Assembly (NCBI RefSeq): GCF_013256625.1
Contig: NZ_CP053908.1
Span: 4,340,001 to 4,404,000 of the forward strand
Direction of reading: 5' to 3'
Source: Hymenobacter sp. BRD128
GTDB taxonomy: Bacteria > Bacteroidota > Bacteroidia > Cytophagales > Hymenobacteraceae
DNA: 64,000 bases
Shown here piece after piece: positions 50,819 through 60,286 of this stretch. Position 1 is the first letter of the stretch. Every line of letters begins with the position of its first letter. The position numbers and the translations under genes were made by a program. The notes below the pieces were generated by a model that saw nothing but the letters and a program-made list of their open reading frames with translations, had not been told where the DNA came from and ran no database searches.

Positions 50819-52198
50819 TCACTCGGCTAGCGGCTCTAGCGGCAAGGGAACTGCCCCCACATACGTTTTTTGCGGCAGCCGCGCCGCCACTAGCACAAAC
50901 AAAATGAAGTTGACGGCCATCAATCCCACAAAAAACCAGTAGTAGCCAGCCCCCTGAAACCGGGCAAAAAAGCCGCCCCGCGCAATGCTGGCGTTCATCA
51001 GAGCCAAAAAATAATTGCCGCCCGCGATGGTGAGCAGCCACAGCGAGGTAGTGAGGCTTTTCAGGGCCGGCGGCGCGTGGGTGTAGGCATATTCGAGGCC
51101 GGTCACGGCCACCATCAGCGTGCCGCCGGCCACCACAAAGTAGGCCATCACCTGCCACCACACCGAGGGGCTAGCCCCCGCGTCGAGGCCATGCTGCACC
51201 CCGGCAATAATGCACATGGCCAGCGCCACCAGCACCATGCCCACGCCCATGCGCCGCAGCGGCGTGGCCCGAATGCCGCGCCGCGCCAGCGCCGGATAAA
51301 TGCGATACGTAAGCAGCGGGTTGAGCCCGATGCCGAACACAATACCCAGTATCTGCAGCTGCTCGGGCAGCGGGGCGTAGCCGCCGGGCCACAGGTGGCG
51401 GTCGAGGTGGGCGGCTTGCAGCACCCACTCTGATTCGCTCTGGTTGTACAGCGCCCACAGCACCGGTATGAAGAGAAAAATGGCGCCCACCCGGCGCAGC
51501 GCGGCGCGGCTTTCGCCGGGGCCCAGCGTGTGGCGCAGGCCGGCCAGCAGGCCCGTGGGCGGCACCCGCACGTAGTGCCGCCGCCCTAGCCAGAACGTGA
51601 GCGCCGCCGCGCCCATCAGCAGCCCCGGCACCCCGAAAGCCCAGGCCGCGCCCGCGTAGGCATACAGCTCGGGGATGAGCGCCGTGGATACGGCCGCGCC
51701 CGCATCGATGGCCAGCTGAAACCACCCGTAGGCCTTGGGCAGCAGGTGGGCATTGGTCTGGTCAAACTGGTCACCGAGGTTGGCCGTTACGCTCGACTTT
51801 ATGCCGCCCATGCCGATGGCAATGACCACCAGCCCCGCCCGAAAGCCCGCTAAGTTGTCGGTATAAGCCGCCAGCAGCGCGTGGCCCAGGCAGTAAAAAA
51901 GTGACAGGTAGAGGATAACGCGGTATTTGCCCAGCACCCAGTCGGCCAGCAGCGCGCCCACCACCGGCAGCGCGTAGCCCAGCGCCGCAAATGAGTGCAC
52001 GAAGTCATTGGCCCGGGCCTCTGCCCCGGCCGTGAGCGCCGCGCTGTGGCCGGGGTTGAAAAAATGCGCCACCAAGAACGTGGGCAAAATAGCCCGCATG
52101 CCATAGTAGCTAAAGCGCTCGGCCACCTCATTGCCAATAATAAACGGCACGGCCCGGGGAAATTTGGCAGGTAAAGAAGGGGGCATGGGCTTTAGCAT
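50819..52198 (-). CDS. POT-family proton-dependent peptide transporter
   Basis: About 459 residues from ATG 52198, with around 12-14 membrane segments. The POT signature is near the start: FIIGNEVAERFSYYGMRAILPTFLV, with the ExxERFxYYG motif that binds protons and peptide. Next, LPVVGALLADWVLGKYR and GIKSSVTANLGDQF also fit. Imports di- and tripeptides. The frame extends to 52309 but upstream residues are not family-like. Likely cotranscribed with the creatininase gene. Confidence 0.9.
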   Translation of the reverse strand: MLKPMPPSLPAKFPRAVPFIIGNEVAERFSYYGMRAILPTFLVAHFFNPGHSAALTAGAEARANDFVHSFAALGYALPVVGALLADWVLGKYRVILYLSLFYCLGHALLAAYTDNLAGFRAGLVVIAIGMGGIKSSVTANLGDQFDQTNAHLLPKAYGWFQLAIDAGAAVSTALIPELYAYAGAAWAFGVPGLLMGAAALTFWLGRRHYVRVPPTGLLAGLRHTLGPGESRAALRRVGAIFLFIPVLWALYNQSESEWVLQAAHLDRHLWPGGYAPLPEQLQILGIVFGIGLNPLLTYRIYPALARRGIRATPLRRMGVGMVLVALAMCIIAGVQHGLDAGASPSVWWQVMAYFVVAGGTLMVAVTGLEYAYTHAPPALKSLTTSLWLLTIAGGNYFLALMNASIARGGFFARFQGAGYYWFFVGLMAVNFILFVLVAARLPQKTYVGAVPLPLEPLAE

Positions 52199-52317
52199 GT
52201 GCAGATTAGCACTCGCTAAATGTAAGGAGTGCCGGGGCACAGGCAACACAAACGAGGGGCTTGCTGCGTCAGCACGTCGTTCTTTTGTGTGGCTTCTTTC
52301 TTCTATCACATTGCCTC

Positions 52318-53244
52318 ATGCCCACTTTCATTTTCAGCCTGTGCGCACTATTCATCGGCTTGCTGCCTGGTTGGGTAAGCGCCCAGGCGCCCGCTAGCCC
52401 CACCACTACCGAAGCGGGCGCCGCGCTCTTCGCCGGCGCGCCCACGCCGCAGCTCGTGGCCAAGCAGTTTGCCTTCACCGAAGGGCCGGCCGTAGACCGG
52501 GCGGGCAACGTCTACTTCACCGACCAGCCCAACGATAAAATTTGGAAATATGGCCTCGATGGCAAGCTCAGCGTATTTTTGAGCCCGGCCGGGCGGTCCA
52601 ATGGGCTGTATTTCGACAAAAAGGGCAACCTCATTGCCTGCGCCGATGCCCAGGGCCAGCTCTGGTCCATCAGCCCCGCTGGCCAGCCTAAAGTACTGGT
52701 AAAAGACGTGGCCGGCCGCCGCCTCAACGGTCCTAATGATGTGTGGGTCAGCCCGAAAAACGGCCTGTATTTTACCGACCCCTACTACAAGCGCGACTAC
52801 TGGGAGGCTGCGCGCCCGGCCTCGATTGAGCAGTATGTGTACTACTTGGCGCCCGGCGCCAGCCAGCCCGTGGCCGTCGAAACTACGCTGCGCAAGCCCA
52901 ACGGGCTCATTGGCACGCCCGATGGCAAGCTGCTCTACGTGGCCGACATCGAGGGGAACAAAACCTACCGCTACCACCTCGGGCCGAAAGGTGAGCTGCT
53001 CGACAAGCAGCTATTTGTCGAGCAGGGCTCCGATGGGATGACGCTCGACGAGCGCGGCAACGTGTATCTCACCGGCCAGGGCGTCACCATTTATAGCCCC
53101 GCTGGCCAGCGCCTGGCCCATATCGACGTGCCCGCCGCCTGGACGGCCAACCTCTGCTTTGGCGGCCGGGATATGAAAACGCTGTTTATTACAGCTTCGG
53201 AAGCCGTTTTTACGGTGCCCATGCGCGTGCGCGGCATCCGCTAG
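52318..53244 (+). CDS. Secreted SMP-30/gluconolactonase-like protein
   Basis: About 308 residues from ATG 52318, with a signal peptide (FIFSLCALFIGLLPGWVSA|Q). The six-bladed propeller pattern is seen: FTEGPAVDRAGNVYFTDQPNDKIWKY, LNGPNDVWVSPKNGLYFTDPYY, KPNGLIGTPDGKLLYVADI, SDGMTLDERGNVYLT. Glu and Asn/Asp at the usual calcium sites suggest a lactonase. Substrate is a sugar lactone by family; not proven. A two-way terminator follows. Confidence 0.9.
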   Translation: MPTFIFSLCALFIGLLPGWVSAQAPASPTTTEAGAALFAGAPTPQLVAKQFAFTEGPAVDRAGNVYFTDQPNDKIWKYGLDGKLSVFLSPAGRSNGLYFDKKGNLIACADAQGQLWSISPAGQPKVLVKDVAGRRLNGPNDVWVSPKNGLYFTDPYYKRDYWEAARPASIEQYVYYLAPGASQPVAVETTLRKPNGLIGTPDGKLLYVADIEGNKTYRYHLGPKGELLDKQLFVEQGSDGMTLDERGNVYLTGQGVTIYSPAGQRLAHIDVPAAWTANLCFGGRDMKTLFITASEAVFTVPMRVRGIR

Positions 53245-53257
53245 GGGTAAATTCTGC

Positions 53258-53295
53258 AAAAAGCCCCGCCGGAAGTAATCCGGCGGGGCTTTTTT
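53258..53295. terminator. Two-way terminator
   Basis: AAAAAGCCCCGCCGG pairs with CCGGCGGGGCTTTTT over a 7-base loop, between two convergent genes. Confidence 0.9.
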
Positions 53296-53310
53296 GGTCG
53301 GGGCCAGGGC

Positions 53311-55125
53311 TTACTGCACCCCGGCCGCCCAGGCGTCCATTTTCTTTTCGAGCACGGCTAGCGGCATCGAGCCGTCTTTCAGCAGCTCGTCGTGAAAGTC
53401 GCTGAGCTTGAACTTGCTGCCGAGCTGCTTCTCGTACTTGGCGCGCAGCTCCCGGATTTTGAGCTGCCCGATTTTATACCCCAGCGCCTGGCCCGGAATG
53501 GCCATGTAGCGCTCGATGGCCGAGGTGGCTTCGTCGGGTGTAGTGCTCAGGTTATTAAGCAAATAGGTGATGGCTTCTTCGCGGCTGAGCTGGCGCGAGT
53601 GCAGGCCCGTGTCTACTACCAGGCGCACGGCGCGCAGCATCTCGTCGCCGAGGGCGCCCATGCGCTGGTAGGGGTCTTTGTAGAGGCCCAGTTCGGGGCC
53701 CAGGCTTTCGCAATACAGCGCCCAGCCCTCCACGTAGGCGTTTTGGCCGCCAAAGCGCCGGAACTTGGGCAGGCTGGTATTCTCCTGCTGCAGTGAAATC
53801 TGGTAGTGGTGGCCCGGAATGGCCTCGTGCAAAAACAGCGATTCCATGCCCGAGGTGGTGGCAAACTTGGTGGCATCGGGAATGGGCACGTAGAAAATGC
53901 CCGGTCGCGAGCCGTCCGGCGAGCCCTGGTTGTACTCGGCCGATGCCGAGGCCTCGCGGAATTTCTCGGTTTCGCGAATCTCAAACGGCGTTTTAGGCGT
54001 GCGCCCAAACATCGTTTTCAGGTTGGGTAGCATCCGCTGGTGAATGTTCTCGAAGGCCGCCAGTACCTGCTGCGGCGTTTTGAAGGGCCGAAATTTGGGG
54101 TCAGTATTCAGGTACTTGAAGAATGCCGGCAGGTCGCCCTTGAAGCCTACTTCAGCTTTGATTTTTTCCATCTGGGCCCGGATGCGCGCCACCTCGGCCT
54201 GCCCAGTCTGGTAGATTTCGGCCGGCGTCTTGTCGGTCGTCGTCTCGTACTTCACATCGTAGGCGTAGATGTCCTTGCCGCCGTTCACCGCGTCGATGCC
54301 GCTCGTGGCGCGGGCCTTGGGCAGGTACTCCGTCTGCATAAAGGTGCCCAACTTTTTGTAGGCGGGCACCAGCTCGGTGAGGATGGCTTGCTTGTAAGCA
54401 GCCGTTAGGCGCGTCTTATCGGCGTCCGAAAAGTCTTTCGGAAAATTCGCTATTGGCCCGTAATACAAGCTCTTAGTCGGGTCCGTCACCACAATATCCT
54501 TGGCCGTGAGCTGGGGCACCATGCGCACCACCAAGGCGCGCGGCAGTACCACGCCCGACTTCATGCCGGTGCGGAAATTGGCAATGGCCGAGTCGGTCCA
54601 GGCCGTGAAGCCGCGCACCCGCCCTAGCCAGTTGTCGTAGTCCTTCACCGTCTTAAAGGGCTGAATGCCCTGCCCCGAGCCGTACTGGCCCAGCGTGATG
54701 GGCAGGCCGTAAAACTGGTTGGCCGGCATCATCCACGTGTTCAGCTTTAGGCCGGCTAGCCCGTGGTTCATCTCGTACTGAAAGATGTCGTAGCTGATTT
54801 TGTCGTTGGCATCCAGCTTCTCGCGGTCAAATTTCTGGAGGCGCGTCAGGTAGCTCTGGTAAAAAGTGCGCAGCGTATCGCGGAACGCGTGCGTCTGGTT
54901 GTTGGGCAGCTGGTCGTTGTAGCGGTTGTCGCCGTAGGCCGTAGCATCGAGCGGAAAGAGCTTAGAGCTTTTCTCCCAGTAGCTGTCAAACAAGGCGTTC
55001 AGGTCCTTGTCGCCGCTGGCGCTAGCCGTAGTATCCTGGCTAGCCTTATCAGCCGTTGAACCCGACTGGCAGCCTGCCAGCCACAAAGCTGCCGCTGCTA
55101 GGGCGGCATGGGCAAAGTATTTCAT
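53311..55125 (-). CDS. DUF885 lipoprotein, putative metallopeptidase
   Basis: About 604 residues from ATG 55125, where a signal and lipobox (LWLAGC) begin; the frame upstream to 55221 is not signal-like. The DUF885 core holds the conserved FLHEAIPGHHYQ near residue 432, with HE and HH as likely zinc ligands, and late AYVEGWALYCESLG and QALGYKIGQLKI. DUF885 proteins are thought to be zinc peptidases; here anchored in the periplasm or on the outer membrane. It follows cphA on the same strand by about 170 bp. Confidence 0.87.
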   Translation of the reverse strand: MKYFAHAALAAAALWLAGCQSGSTADKASQDTTASASGDKDLNALFDSYWEKSSKLFPLDATAYGDNRYNDQLPNNQTHAFRDTLRTFYQSYLTRLQKFDREKLDANDKISYDIFQYEMNHGLAGLKLNTWMMPANQFYGLPITLGQYGSGQGIQPFKTVKDYDNWLGRVRGFTAWTDSAIANFRTGMKSGVVLPRALVVRMVPQLTAKDIVVTDPTKSLYYGPIANFPKDFSDADKTRLTAAYKQAILTELVPAYKKLGTFMQTEYLPKARATSGIDAVNGGKDIYAYDVKYETTTDKTPAEIYQTGQAEVARIRAQMEKIKAEVGFKGDLPAFFKYLNTDPKFRPFKTPQQVLAAFENIHQRMLPNLKTMFGRTPKTPFEIRETEKFREASASAEYNQGSPDGSRPGIFYVPIPDATKFATTSGMESLFLHEAIPGHHYQISLQQENTSLPKFRRFGGQNAYVEGWALYCESLGPELGLYKDPYQRMGALGDEMLRAVRLVVDTGLHSRQLSREEAITYLLNNLSTTPDEATSAIERYMAIPGQALGYKIGQLKIRELRAKYEKQLGSKFKLSDFHDELLKDGSMPLAVLEKKMDAWAAGVQ

Positions 55126-55295
55126 CGAAAAAAGGGTTGGGTAGGAGGGTAGGGCAGCTAAAAAGGCGCTAAAAAACATCTGCCATGCTGGCCAAGGAAG
55201 CATCTTGCCAGGATAGCGCATTGGGGGGCAAACCTAACGAGATACTTCCGTCGTCAGCATGACAGACGTAGAAAAGACAAACGTACAAGAGCAGG

Positions 55296-57935
55296 CTAGC
55301 CGTTTTTGAGGCTGGCCTCAAACTCGTCGAGCTTCTTAAGCGTGCCGCTGATATTCTCGGTTAGCAGCGTGATGACGGCGCCATCGGGCGCCGTGGCCAG
55401 CACGTGGTCGATGGCATCCAGCTCATTCTCAATGTAGGTAATGGGCAGCTCGGGCTTGTCGAGGCGCAGGCCGCGCGTCATTATTTCTTGCAGAAACTCA
55501 GCCGACTTGCCGCGCAAATCCCGGTCCTGCCGCAAAATAACCTCGTCGAAAATGCGGCCCGCGATGCGCGCAAACCCTAAAGTATCTTCATCGCGGCGGT
55601 CGCCCAGGCCGCTCACCACGCCGATTTTGCGGCTAGCCGGCGTGGCGTTCATAAAGTCGGCAAACTTGCTGATGCCCGCCGTATTGTGCGCGTAGTCCAC
55701 AATCACCTCGAAGCGCGGAAACTTGTAGACGTTCATGCGGCCCGGCGTCTTGGTTGCCGAGGGCACGAAGGTGCGGAACGCCGTCTTAATCGTGTCCTTG
55801 TCAAAGCCCGCCAGATAGCCGGCCAGGGCGGCGGCCAGCGAATTTTCAATGTTAAAGGTAGCCCGCCCGCCAAACGTGACCGGAAACTCGGCCGCCCGGT
55901 CGATGCGCAGCTTGTACGAGTTCTTGTAAATCGTGAGGTAGCCTTCCTCGTACACGGCCGCCACGCCGCCGGCCTCCACGTGCTCCTGAATACGCGGATT
56001 ATGCTCATTCATCGAAAAATAAGCTACGCGGCAGTCGAGGTTACGGCCCATCTCATACACCAGGTCGTCGTCGGCGTTGAGCACGGCCCAGCCGTATTTC
56101 TGCACCGTGCGGGGCAGCACGCCCTTCACGGCCGCCATTTCCTCCACGGTATGGATGTCGCGCATACCCAGGTGGTCGGCCGCCACGTTGGTTACCACCG
56201 CAATGTCGCAGGTGTGGAAGCCTAAGCCCGAGCGCAGCATGCCGCCGCGCGCCGTCTCCAGCACGGCGTAGTTCACCGTGGGGTCACGCAGCACAAATTC
56301 GGCGCTTTGCCCGCCGGTGCAGTCGCCTTTTTGCAGCTGAACACCTTGAATATAAATGCCATCGGTAGTCGTAAAGCCGACCTTGTAGCCGATGCTAGCC
56401 ACCAAGTGCGCAATGAGGCGCGTGGTGGTGGTCTTGCCATTAGTGCCGGTCACGGCGATAATTGGAATCCGCGCCGTTGAGCCGGGCGGAAAGAGCATGT
56501 CAATCACCGGCGCCGCCACGTTGCGCGGCAGGCCATCAGTAGGCGCGATGTGCATCCGGAAGCCGGGGGCCGCGTTCACCTCAATCACCGCGCCGCGCGT
56601 TTCATTCAGCGGAATAGCGATGTCGCTGGTTAGCAAGTCGATGCCGCAGATGTCGAGGCCCACGATACCCGCCACGCGCTCGGCCAGCAGCAGGTTGTAG
56701 GGGTGAATGAGGTCGGTCACGTCGGTGGCCGTGCCACCGGTGCTGATGTTGGCGGTGCTCTTGAGATACAGCGTTTCGCCGGCCGGTAGCACCGATTCCA
56801 GGGTCAGGTCGCGGCCCTTTAAGATGTCCAGCGTGTGCTGGTCAGCCTTGATGCTGGTGAGTACTTTTTCGTGACCCACGCCCCGGCGCGGGTCCTTATT
56901 TACTTCCTCAATGAGCTGCTGGATAGTTTTTTGCCCATCGCCCGTTACGGCAGCGGGCGTGCGCTTGGCGGCGGCAATAAGCTTGCCATTCACCACCAGC
57001 AGGCGGTAGTCGTCGCCCTCCACAAACTGCTCCACAATCACGGCCCGCGAGTATTCTTTGGCCGCTTTAAGCCCTTCCACGGCGTCGTCCCAGTTCGTGA
57101 TGCGGATGGTGGCGCCTTTGCCGTGGTTGCCATCGAGCGGCTTGGTCACGATGGGAAAGCCCAACTCCTCGATAGCGTCGCGCAGGCCGTCTTCCGAATA
57201 CACGGTGGTGCCGCGCGGCACCGGCACGCCGCCATCGGCCAGCATAGCCTTGGTGCGGTTTTTATTGCCGGCCACCTCCACGCCCGCGTGCGAGGTCAGG
57301 TTGGTAGTGGTAGCCCAGATGCGGCGCTGGTTTACACCGTAGCCAAGCTGAATTATTGAGCTGTTTTTCAGCTGAATGTACGGAATGTTGCGCGAGGCAG
57401 CCTCGGCCACAATGCTCCAGGTGCTCGGCCCGAAAAACTCTTCTTCCCGAATGTCGTGCAGCTCGTTGATAACCGGCTTGAGGCTGAATGCCTCGCCCTT
57501 GCAGAGCGCCTCTACCAGGTCTACGGCGGCCTCGGCGGCGTAGCGGCCAGCGCGCTCTTCCTGGTAGGCAAACACCACGTACTCTACGCCTTCCTCGCGG
57601 GCCGGGTAGCTTTTGCCCCAGTAAACCGGCATGCCAGCCTGGCGCTGCAACTCCAGCGCCACGTGCTGGATAACGTGCCCCAGCGGCTCGCCATCGGCCA
57701 GCTGCTCTTGCGTCAGGGGTGGGTGCTTAGCGAGCTGCTTGCTCGACGGCCGGCTAGCCTGCTGAGGCTGCCCAATGCCGGGCAGCAGGGCCGTGAGACG
57801 CTCGGCAAAGCCGTCAATGGTATTGCTCCATTCGCCGGCAAATTCTTGTAAATCAACTTTGCATACAATCAGGCGGTAGTGCTTCACCGACCAGTAGCTC
57901 GGCCCGCGCATGGTGCGGAGGTCAATAATCTTCAT
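55296..57935 (-). CDS. cphA: Cyanophycin synthetase
   Basis: About 879 residues from ATG 57935, beginning with the diagnostic MKIIDLRTMRGPSYWS. It has an N-terminal domain, an ATP-grasp domain (about 210-470, with PIVTKPLDGNHGKG and EVNAAPGFRMH), then a Mur-ligase-like domain with the P-loop GTNGKTTTTR near residue 495 and FVPSATKTPGRMN. The enzyme polymerises Asp and Arg (multi-Arg-poly-Asp). Length is normal for CphA1. No cyanophycinase gene is seen here. The DUF885 peptidase follows it. A weak -7-like TATCCTTG is 20 bp upstream. Confidence 0.93.
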   Translation of the reverse strand: MKIIDLRTMRGPSYWSVKHYRLIVCKVDLQEFAGEWSNTIDGFAERLTALLPGIGQPQQASRPSSKQLAKHPPLTQEQLADGEPLGHVIQHVALELQRQAGMPVYWGKSYPAREEGVEYVVFAYQEERAGRYAAEAAVDLVEALCKGEAFSLKPVINELHDIREEEFFGPSTWSIVAEAASRNIPYIQLKNSSIIQLGYGVNQRRIWATTTNLTSHAGVEVAGNKNRTKAMLADGGVPVPRGTTVYSEDGLRDAIEELGFPIVTKPLDGNHGKGATIRITNWDDAVEGLKAAKEYSRAVIVEQFVEGDDYRLLVVNGKLIAAAKRTPAAVTGDGQKTIQQLIEEVNKDPRRGVGHEKVLTSIKADQHTLDILKGRDLTLESVLPAGETLYLKSTANISTGGTATDVTDLIHPYNLLLAERVAGIVGLDICGIDLLTSDIAIPLNETRGAVIEVNAAPGFRMHIAPTDGLPRNVAAPVIDMLFPPGSTARIPIIAVTGTNGKTTTTRLIAHLVASIGYKVGFTTTDGIYIQGVQLQKGDCTGGQSAEFVLRDPTVNYAVLETARGGMLRSGLGFHTCDIAVVTNVAADHLGMRDIHTVEEMAAVKGVLPRTVQKYGWAVLNADDDLVYEMGRNLDCRVAYFSMNEHNPRIQEHVEAGGVAAVYEEGYLTIYKNSYKLRIDRAAEFPVTFGGRATFNIENSLAAALAGYLAGFDKDTIKTAFRTFVPSATKTPGRMNVYKFPRFEVIVDYAHNTAGISKFADFMNATPASRKIGVVSGLGDRRDEDTLGFARIAGRIFDEVILRQDRDLRGKSAEFLQEIMTRGLRLDKPELPITYIENELDAIDHVLATAPDGAVITLLTENISGTLKKLDEFEASLKNG

Positions 57936-58030
57936 ATAGCCAAAACAAGGATAAGGTGCCGGCCCGGCCAGCAGTCCGGCAAGGTAGGCAGTACGCTGCT
58001 TAAGTGGCCGGTGTTGGGCAGCCAAGGCAC

Positions 58031-58071
58031 AAAAAAGCCCCCACCGCTTCAGCAGAAGCAATGGGGGCTTT
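58031..58071 (-). terminator. tRNA-Cys terminator
   Basis: On the minus strand, GCCCCCATTGCTTC and GAAGCGGTGGGGGC form a stem with two G-U pairs and a four-base loop, followed by six T, just after the tRNA. Confidence 0.85.
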
Positions 58072-58073
58072 CG

Positions 58074-58144
58074 AGGTAACGGGCGGATTCGAACCGCCGT
58101 AGGAGGTTTTGCAGACCTCTACCTAGCCACTCGGTCACGTTACC
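58074..58144 (-). tRNA. tRNA-Cys (anticodon GCA)
   Basis: On the minus strand, a 7-bp acceptor stem GGTAACG/CGTTACC, a D arm with GGCTAGGT, an anticodon stem-loop with CTGCAAA (anticodon GCA) and a T arm GGCGG-TTCGAAT-CCGCC are all present. CCA is not encoded. A strong promoter and a terminator frame it, so it is a single transcript. Confidence 0.95.
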
Positions 58145-58156
58145 GGCTTGGGGGCA

Positions 58157-58187
58157 CAAAGGTACGCAAAAACCTTGTATTGCCAAA
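58157..58187 (-). promoter_or_regulatory. tRNA-Cys promoter (TTTG-N19-TACCTTTG)
   Basis: On the minus strand TTTG at 58187-58184 and TACCTTTG at 58164-58157 lie 19 bases apart, a full consensus match. The start of transcription would fall about 6 bases before the mature tRNA. Confidence 0.85.
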
Positions 58188-58198
58188 TTGCTAAGGCA

Positions 58199-58231
58199 TA
58201 AAAAAGCCCCAGCCGCAAGGCTGGGGCTTCT
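58199..58231 (-). terminator. rpsA terminator
   Basis: Stem AGCCCCAGCC-TTGC-GGCTGGGGCT on the minus strand, followed by five to six T, 23 bp after the rpsA stop. Confidence 0.9.
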
Positions 58232-58253
58232 CATTTTAACCTATAGCTAGCGC

Positions 58254-60143
58254 TTAGGCAATCTCCGCGTTGTCGGGAGCAGCGCCGGCGGCGGGAGCAT
58301 CCTGGCGGGCGCGCAGCTTGTCTTCGCCGGCCTGGCGCTCGGCGCCAGCAAGCTGGTCGCGCAGGGCGCTGAGGGCGTCGAGGTCGCCGAGAGTGTTCTT
58401 CTCAGCGGGCTTCTTAAGGTCGCTCAGCTTGCCTTCGCCCTGGCTAGCGCCAGCGCCACCGGTCGGGGCCTTCTTGGCAAATTTCGAGTTGGTCGTCTTG
58501 TTGCTTTCGTCCTCTTTGTTGAACACGGCGGTGTGCGAGAGCACGATGCGGCGGTCATCCTTCGAGAACTCGGTAACGCGGAAGTCCAGCTGCTCGCCGT
58601 TCTCGGCGGTCGTGCCATCCTCTTTCACCAGGCCTTTGGGGTAAGCGAAGCCCTCGATGCCGTACGGCAGTTCGAGTACCGCGCCACGGTCCGACTTCTC
58701 GGTGATGGTCGCCTTGTGCACCGAGCCAGGGGTGAACACCGTCTGGAAAGTATCCCAGGGGTTTTCTTCCAACTGCTTCACGCCCAGGGCTAGGCGGCGA
58801 GCGGGCATATCCAGCTCCAGTACTACTACGTCGAGCTTGTCGCCAACCTTCACCACCTCCGAAGGGTGCTTAATTTTCTTGGTCCACGACAGGTCCGATA
58901 CGTGCACGAGGCCATCCACACCTTCTTCCAGCTCTACGAACAGGCCGAAGTTGGTCAGGTTGCGCACGGCGCCGCTGTGCTTGGTGCCTACGGCAAACTT
59001 CTCAGCGAAGTCGGCGCGGGTCCACGGGTCTTCGGTCAGTTGCTTGATGCCCAGGCTCATCTTGCGGTCTTCGCGGTCGAGGGTCAGTACGACTGCCTCT
59101 ACCGTGTCGCCCTGCTTGATGAAGTCCTGCGGGTTGCGCAGGTGCTGGCTCCAGCTCATTTCCGAAACGTGGATGAGGCCTTCAACGCCCGGTACCACTT
59201 CCATGAACGCGCCGTAGTCGGCTACGTTCACGATGCGGCCCTGTACGCGCGAGCCGGGGCCGAGGTCGGCCGGCAGCGAATCCCACGGGTGGGGCGTCAG
59301 TTGCTTCAGGCCCAGCGAGATGCGCTTCTTGGCTTCGTCGAAGTCCAGCACCACCACGTTGAGTTTCTGGTCGAGCTGCAGTGCTTCGCTCGGGTGAGCG
59401 ATGCGGCCCCACGAAATGTCCGTGATGTGCAGCAGACCATCGACACCGCCGAGGTCGATGAACACGCCGAAGTTGGTCATGTTCTTGATGTTGCCTTCCA
59501 GAATCTGACCTTTTTCGAGGTTGTTCAGGATGGCTTCGCGCTGCTGCTCGAGGTCCTTCTCAATCAGGACTTTGTGCGACACCACTACGTTGTCGAAAGC
59601 AGCGTTGATTTTCACCACTTTCACTTCCATGCGGCGACCAACATAGATGTCGAAGTCGCGGATGGGTTTCACGTCGATTTGCGAGCCGGGGAGGAAGGCT
59701 TCTACGCCATCCATCTCCATGATGAGGCCGCCCTTGGTGCGGCGCTTCACCACGCCTTCCAGCACGGTGTCATTCTCCAGGGCCGCGTAGATAGCGTTCC
59801 AGGCCTGCTTGATTTTAGCTTTCTTACGGCTCAGGATGAGCTGACCGTTAGCATCTTCCTGGTCTTCGATGAACACGTCAACCTCGTCGCCCACTTTGAG
59901 CTCGGGCAGGTCGCGGAATTCGCTCAGGGGCACGAGGCCGTCCGATTTGAAGCCGATGTTCAGGATAACATCGCGGTCGGTGATGCCCACCACGGTGCCT
60001 TTAATTACCTCTTCCTCCTGAACGGTGGTGAGGGTGTCGCCGTACATTTTTTCGAGTTCGGCGCGTTGCTCGGCGTTGTAATTGCCGCCGAAGCCGCTTG
60101 CTCCAACATTGTCCCAGTCGAAGTCGTCAACCATTTCTGCCAT
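58254..60143 (-). CDS. rpsA: 30S ribosomal protein S1
   Basis: The 629-residue product has six S1 (OB-fold) repeats, seen by recurring G(F/V)FVxLxxGVDGLxHxSDxSW patterns, e.g. GVFIDLGGVDGLLHITDISWG, GAFMEVVPGVEGLIHVSEMSW, GLFVELEEGVDGLVHVSDLSW. A long Ala/Lys-rich C-terminal tail is typical of Bacteroidota S1. S1 binds mRNA to the small subunit; its importance fits the rarity of Shine-Dalgarno sites. Few GCTAGC motifs occur in it, as in other highly expressed genes here. Confidence 0.96.
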   Translation of the reverse strand: MAEMVDDFDWDNVGASGFGGNYNAEQRAELEKMYGDTLTTVQEEEVIKGTVVGITDRDVILNIGFKSDGLVPLSEFRDLPELKVGDEVDVFIEDQEDANGQLILSRKKAKIKQAWNAIYAALENDTVLEGVVKRRTKGGLIMEMDGVEAFLPGSQIDVKPIRDFDIYVGRRMEVKVVKINAAFDNVVVSHKVLIEKDLEQQREAILNNLEKGQILEGNIKNMTNFGVFIDLGGVDGLLHITDISWGRIAHPSEALQLDQKLNVVVLDFDEAKKRISLGLKQLTPHPWDSLPADLGPGSRVQGRIVNVADYGAFMEVVPGVEGLIHVSEMSWSQHLRNPQDFIKQGDTVEAVVLTLDREDRKMSLGIKQLTEDPWTRADFAEKFAVGTKHSGAVRNLTNFGLFVELEEGVDGLVHVSDLSWTKKIKHPSEVVKVGDKLDVVVLELDMPARRLALGVKQLEENPWDTFQTVFTPGSVHKATITEKSDRGAVLELPYGIEGFAYPKGLVKEDGTTAENGEQLDFRVTEFSKDDRRIVLSHTAVFNKEDESNKTTNSKFAKKAPTGGAGASQGEGKLSDLKKPAEKNTLGDLDALSALRDQLAGAERQAGEDKLRARQDAPAAGAAPDNAEIA

Positions 60144-60254
60144 GTTACTAGCAGGTTCCTAAGCTACTGAACGCCACGCCGAAACCCGGAGCGGGGCGCA
60201 TTTTGGGTTGGTTCCGAAGGCGCGAGCCCCCGACCTGCCGCCTTGACAGGGCCG

Positions 60255-60286
60255 CAAAGGTACGGATTTTCAGCGGGTTTAGCAAG
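60255..60286 (-). promoter_or_regulatory. rpsA promoter (CTTG-N20-TACCTTTG)
   Basis: On the minus strand CTTG at 60286-60283 and TACCTTTG at 60262-60255 are 20 bases apart. It overlaps the end of the upstream HEAT-like gene and leaves an rpsA leader of about 105 bases, room for autoregulation by S1. Confidence 0.8.

Noticed and set aside
57936..58061. Longer start for cyanophycin synthetase
   Set aside because: The family begins at MKIIDLR; the upstream 42 residues are not conserved and run into the tRNA terminator.
58866..60170. 434-codon open frame on the plus strand opposite rpsA
   Set aside because: It is a mirror of the S1 gene caused by high-GC codon use; the protein has no family pattern while the minus-strand S1 repeats are unmistakable.
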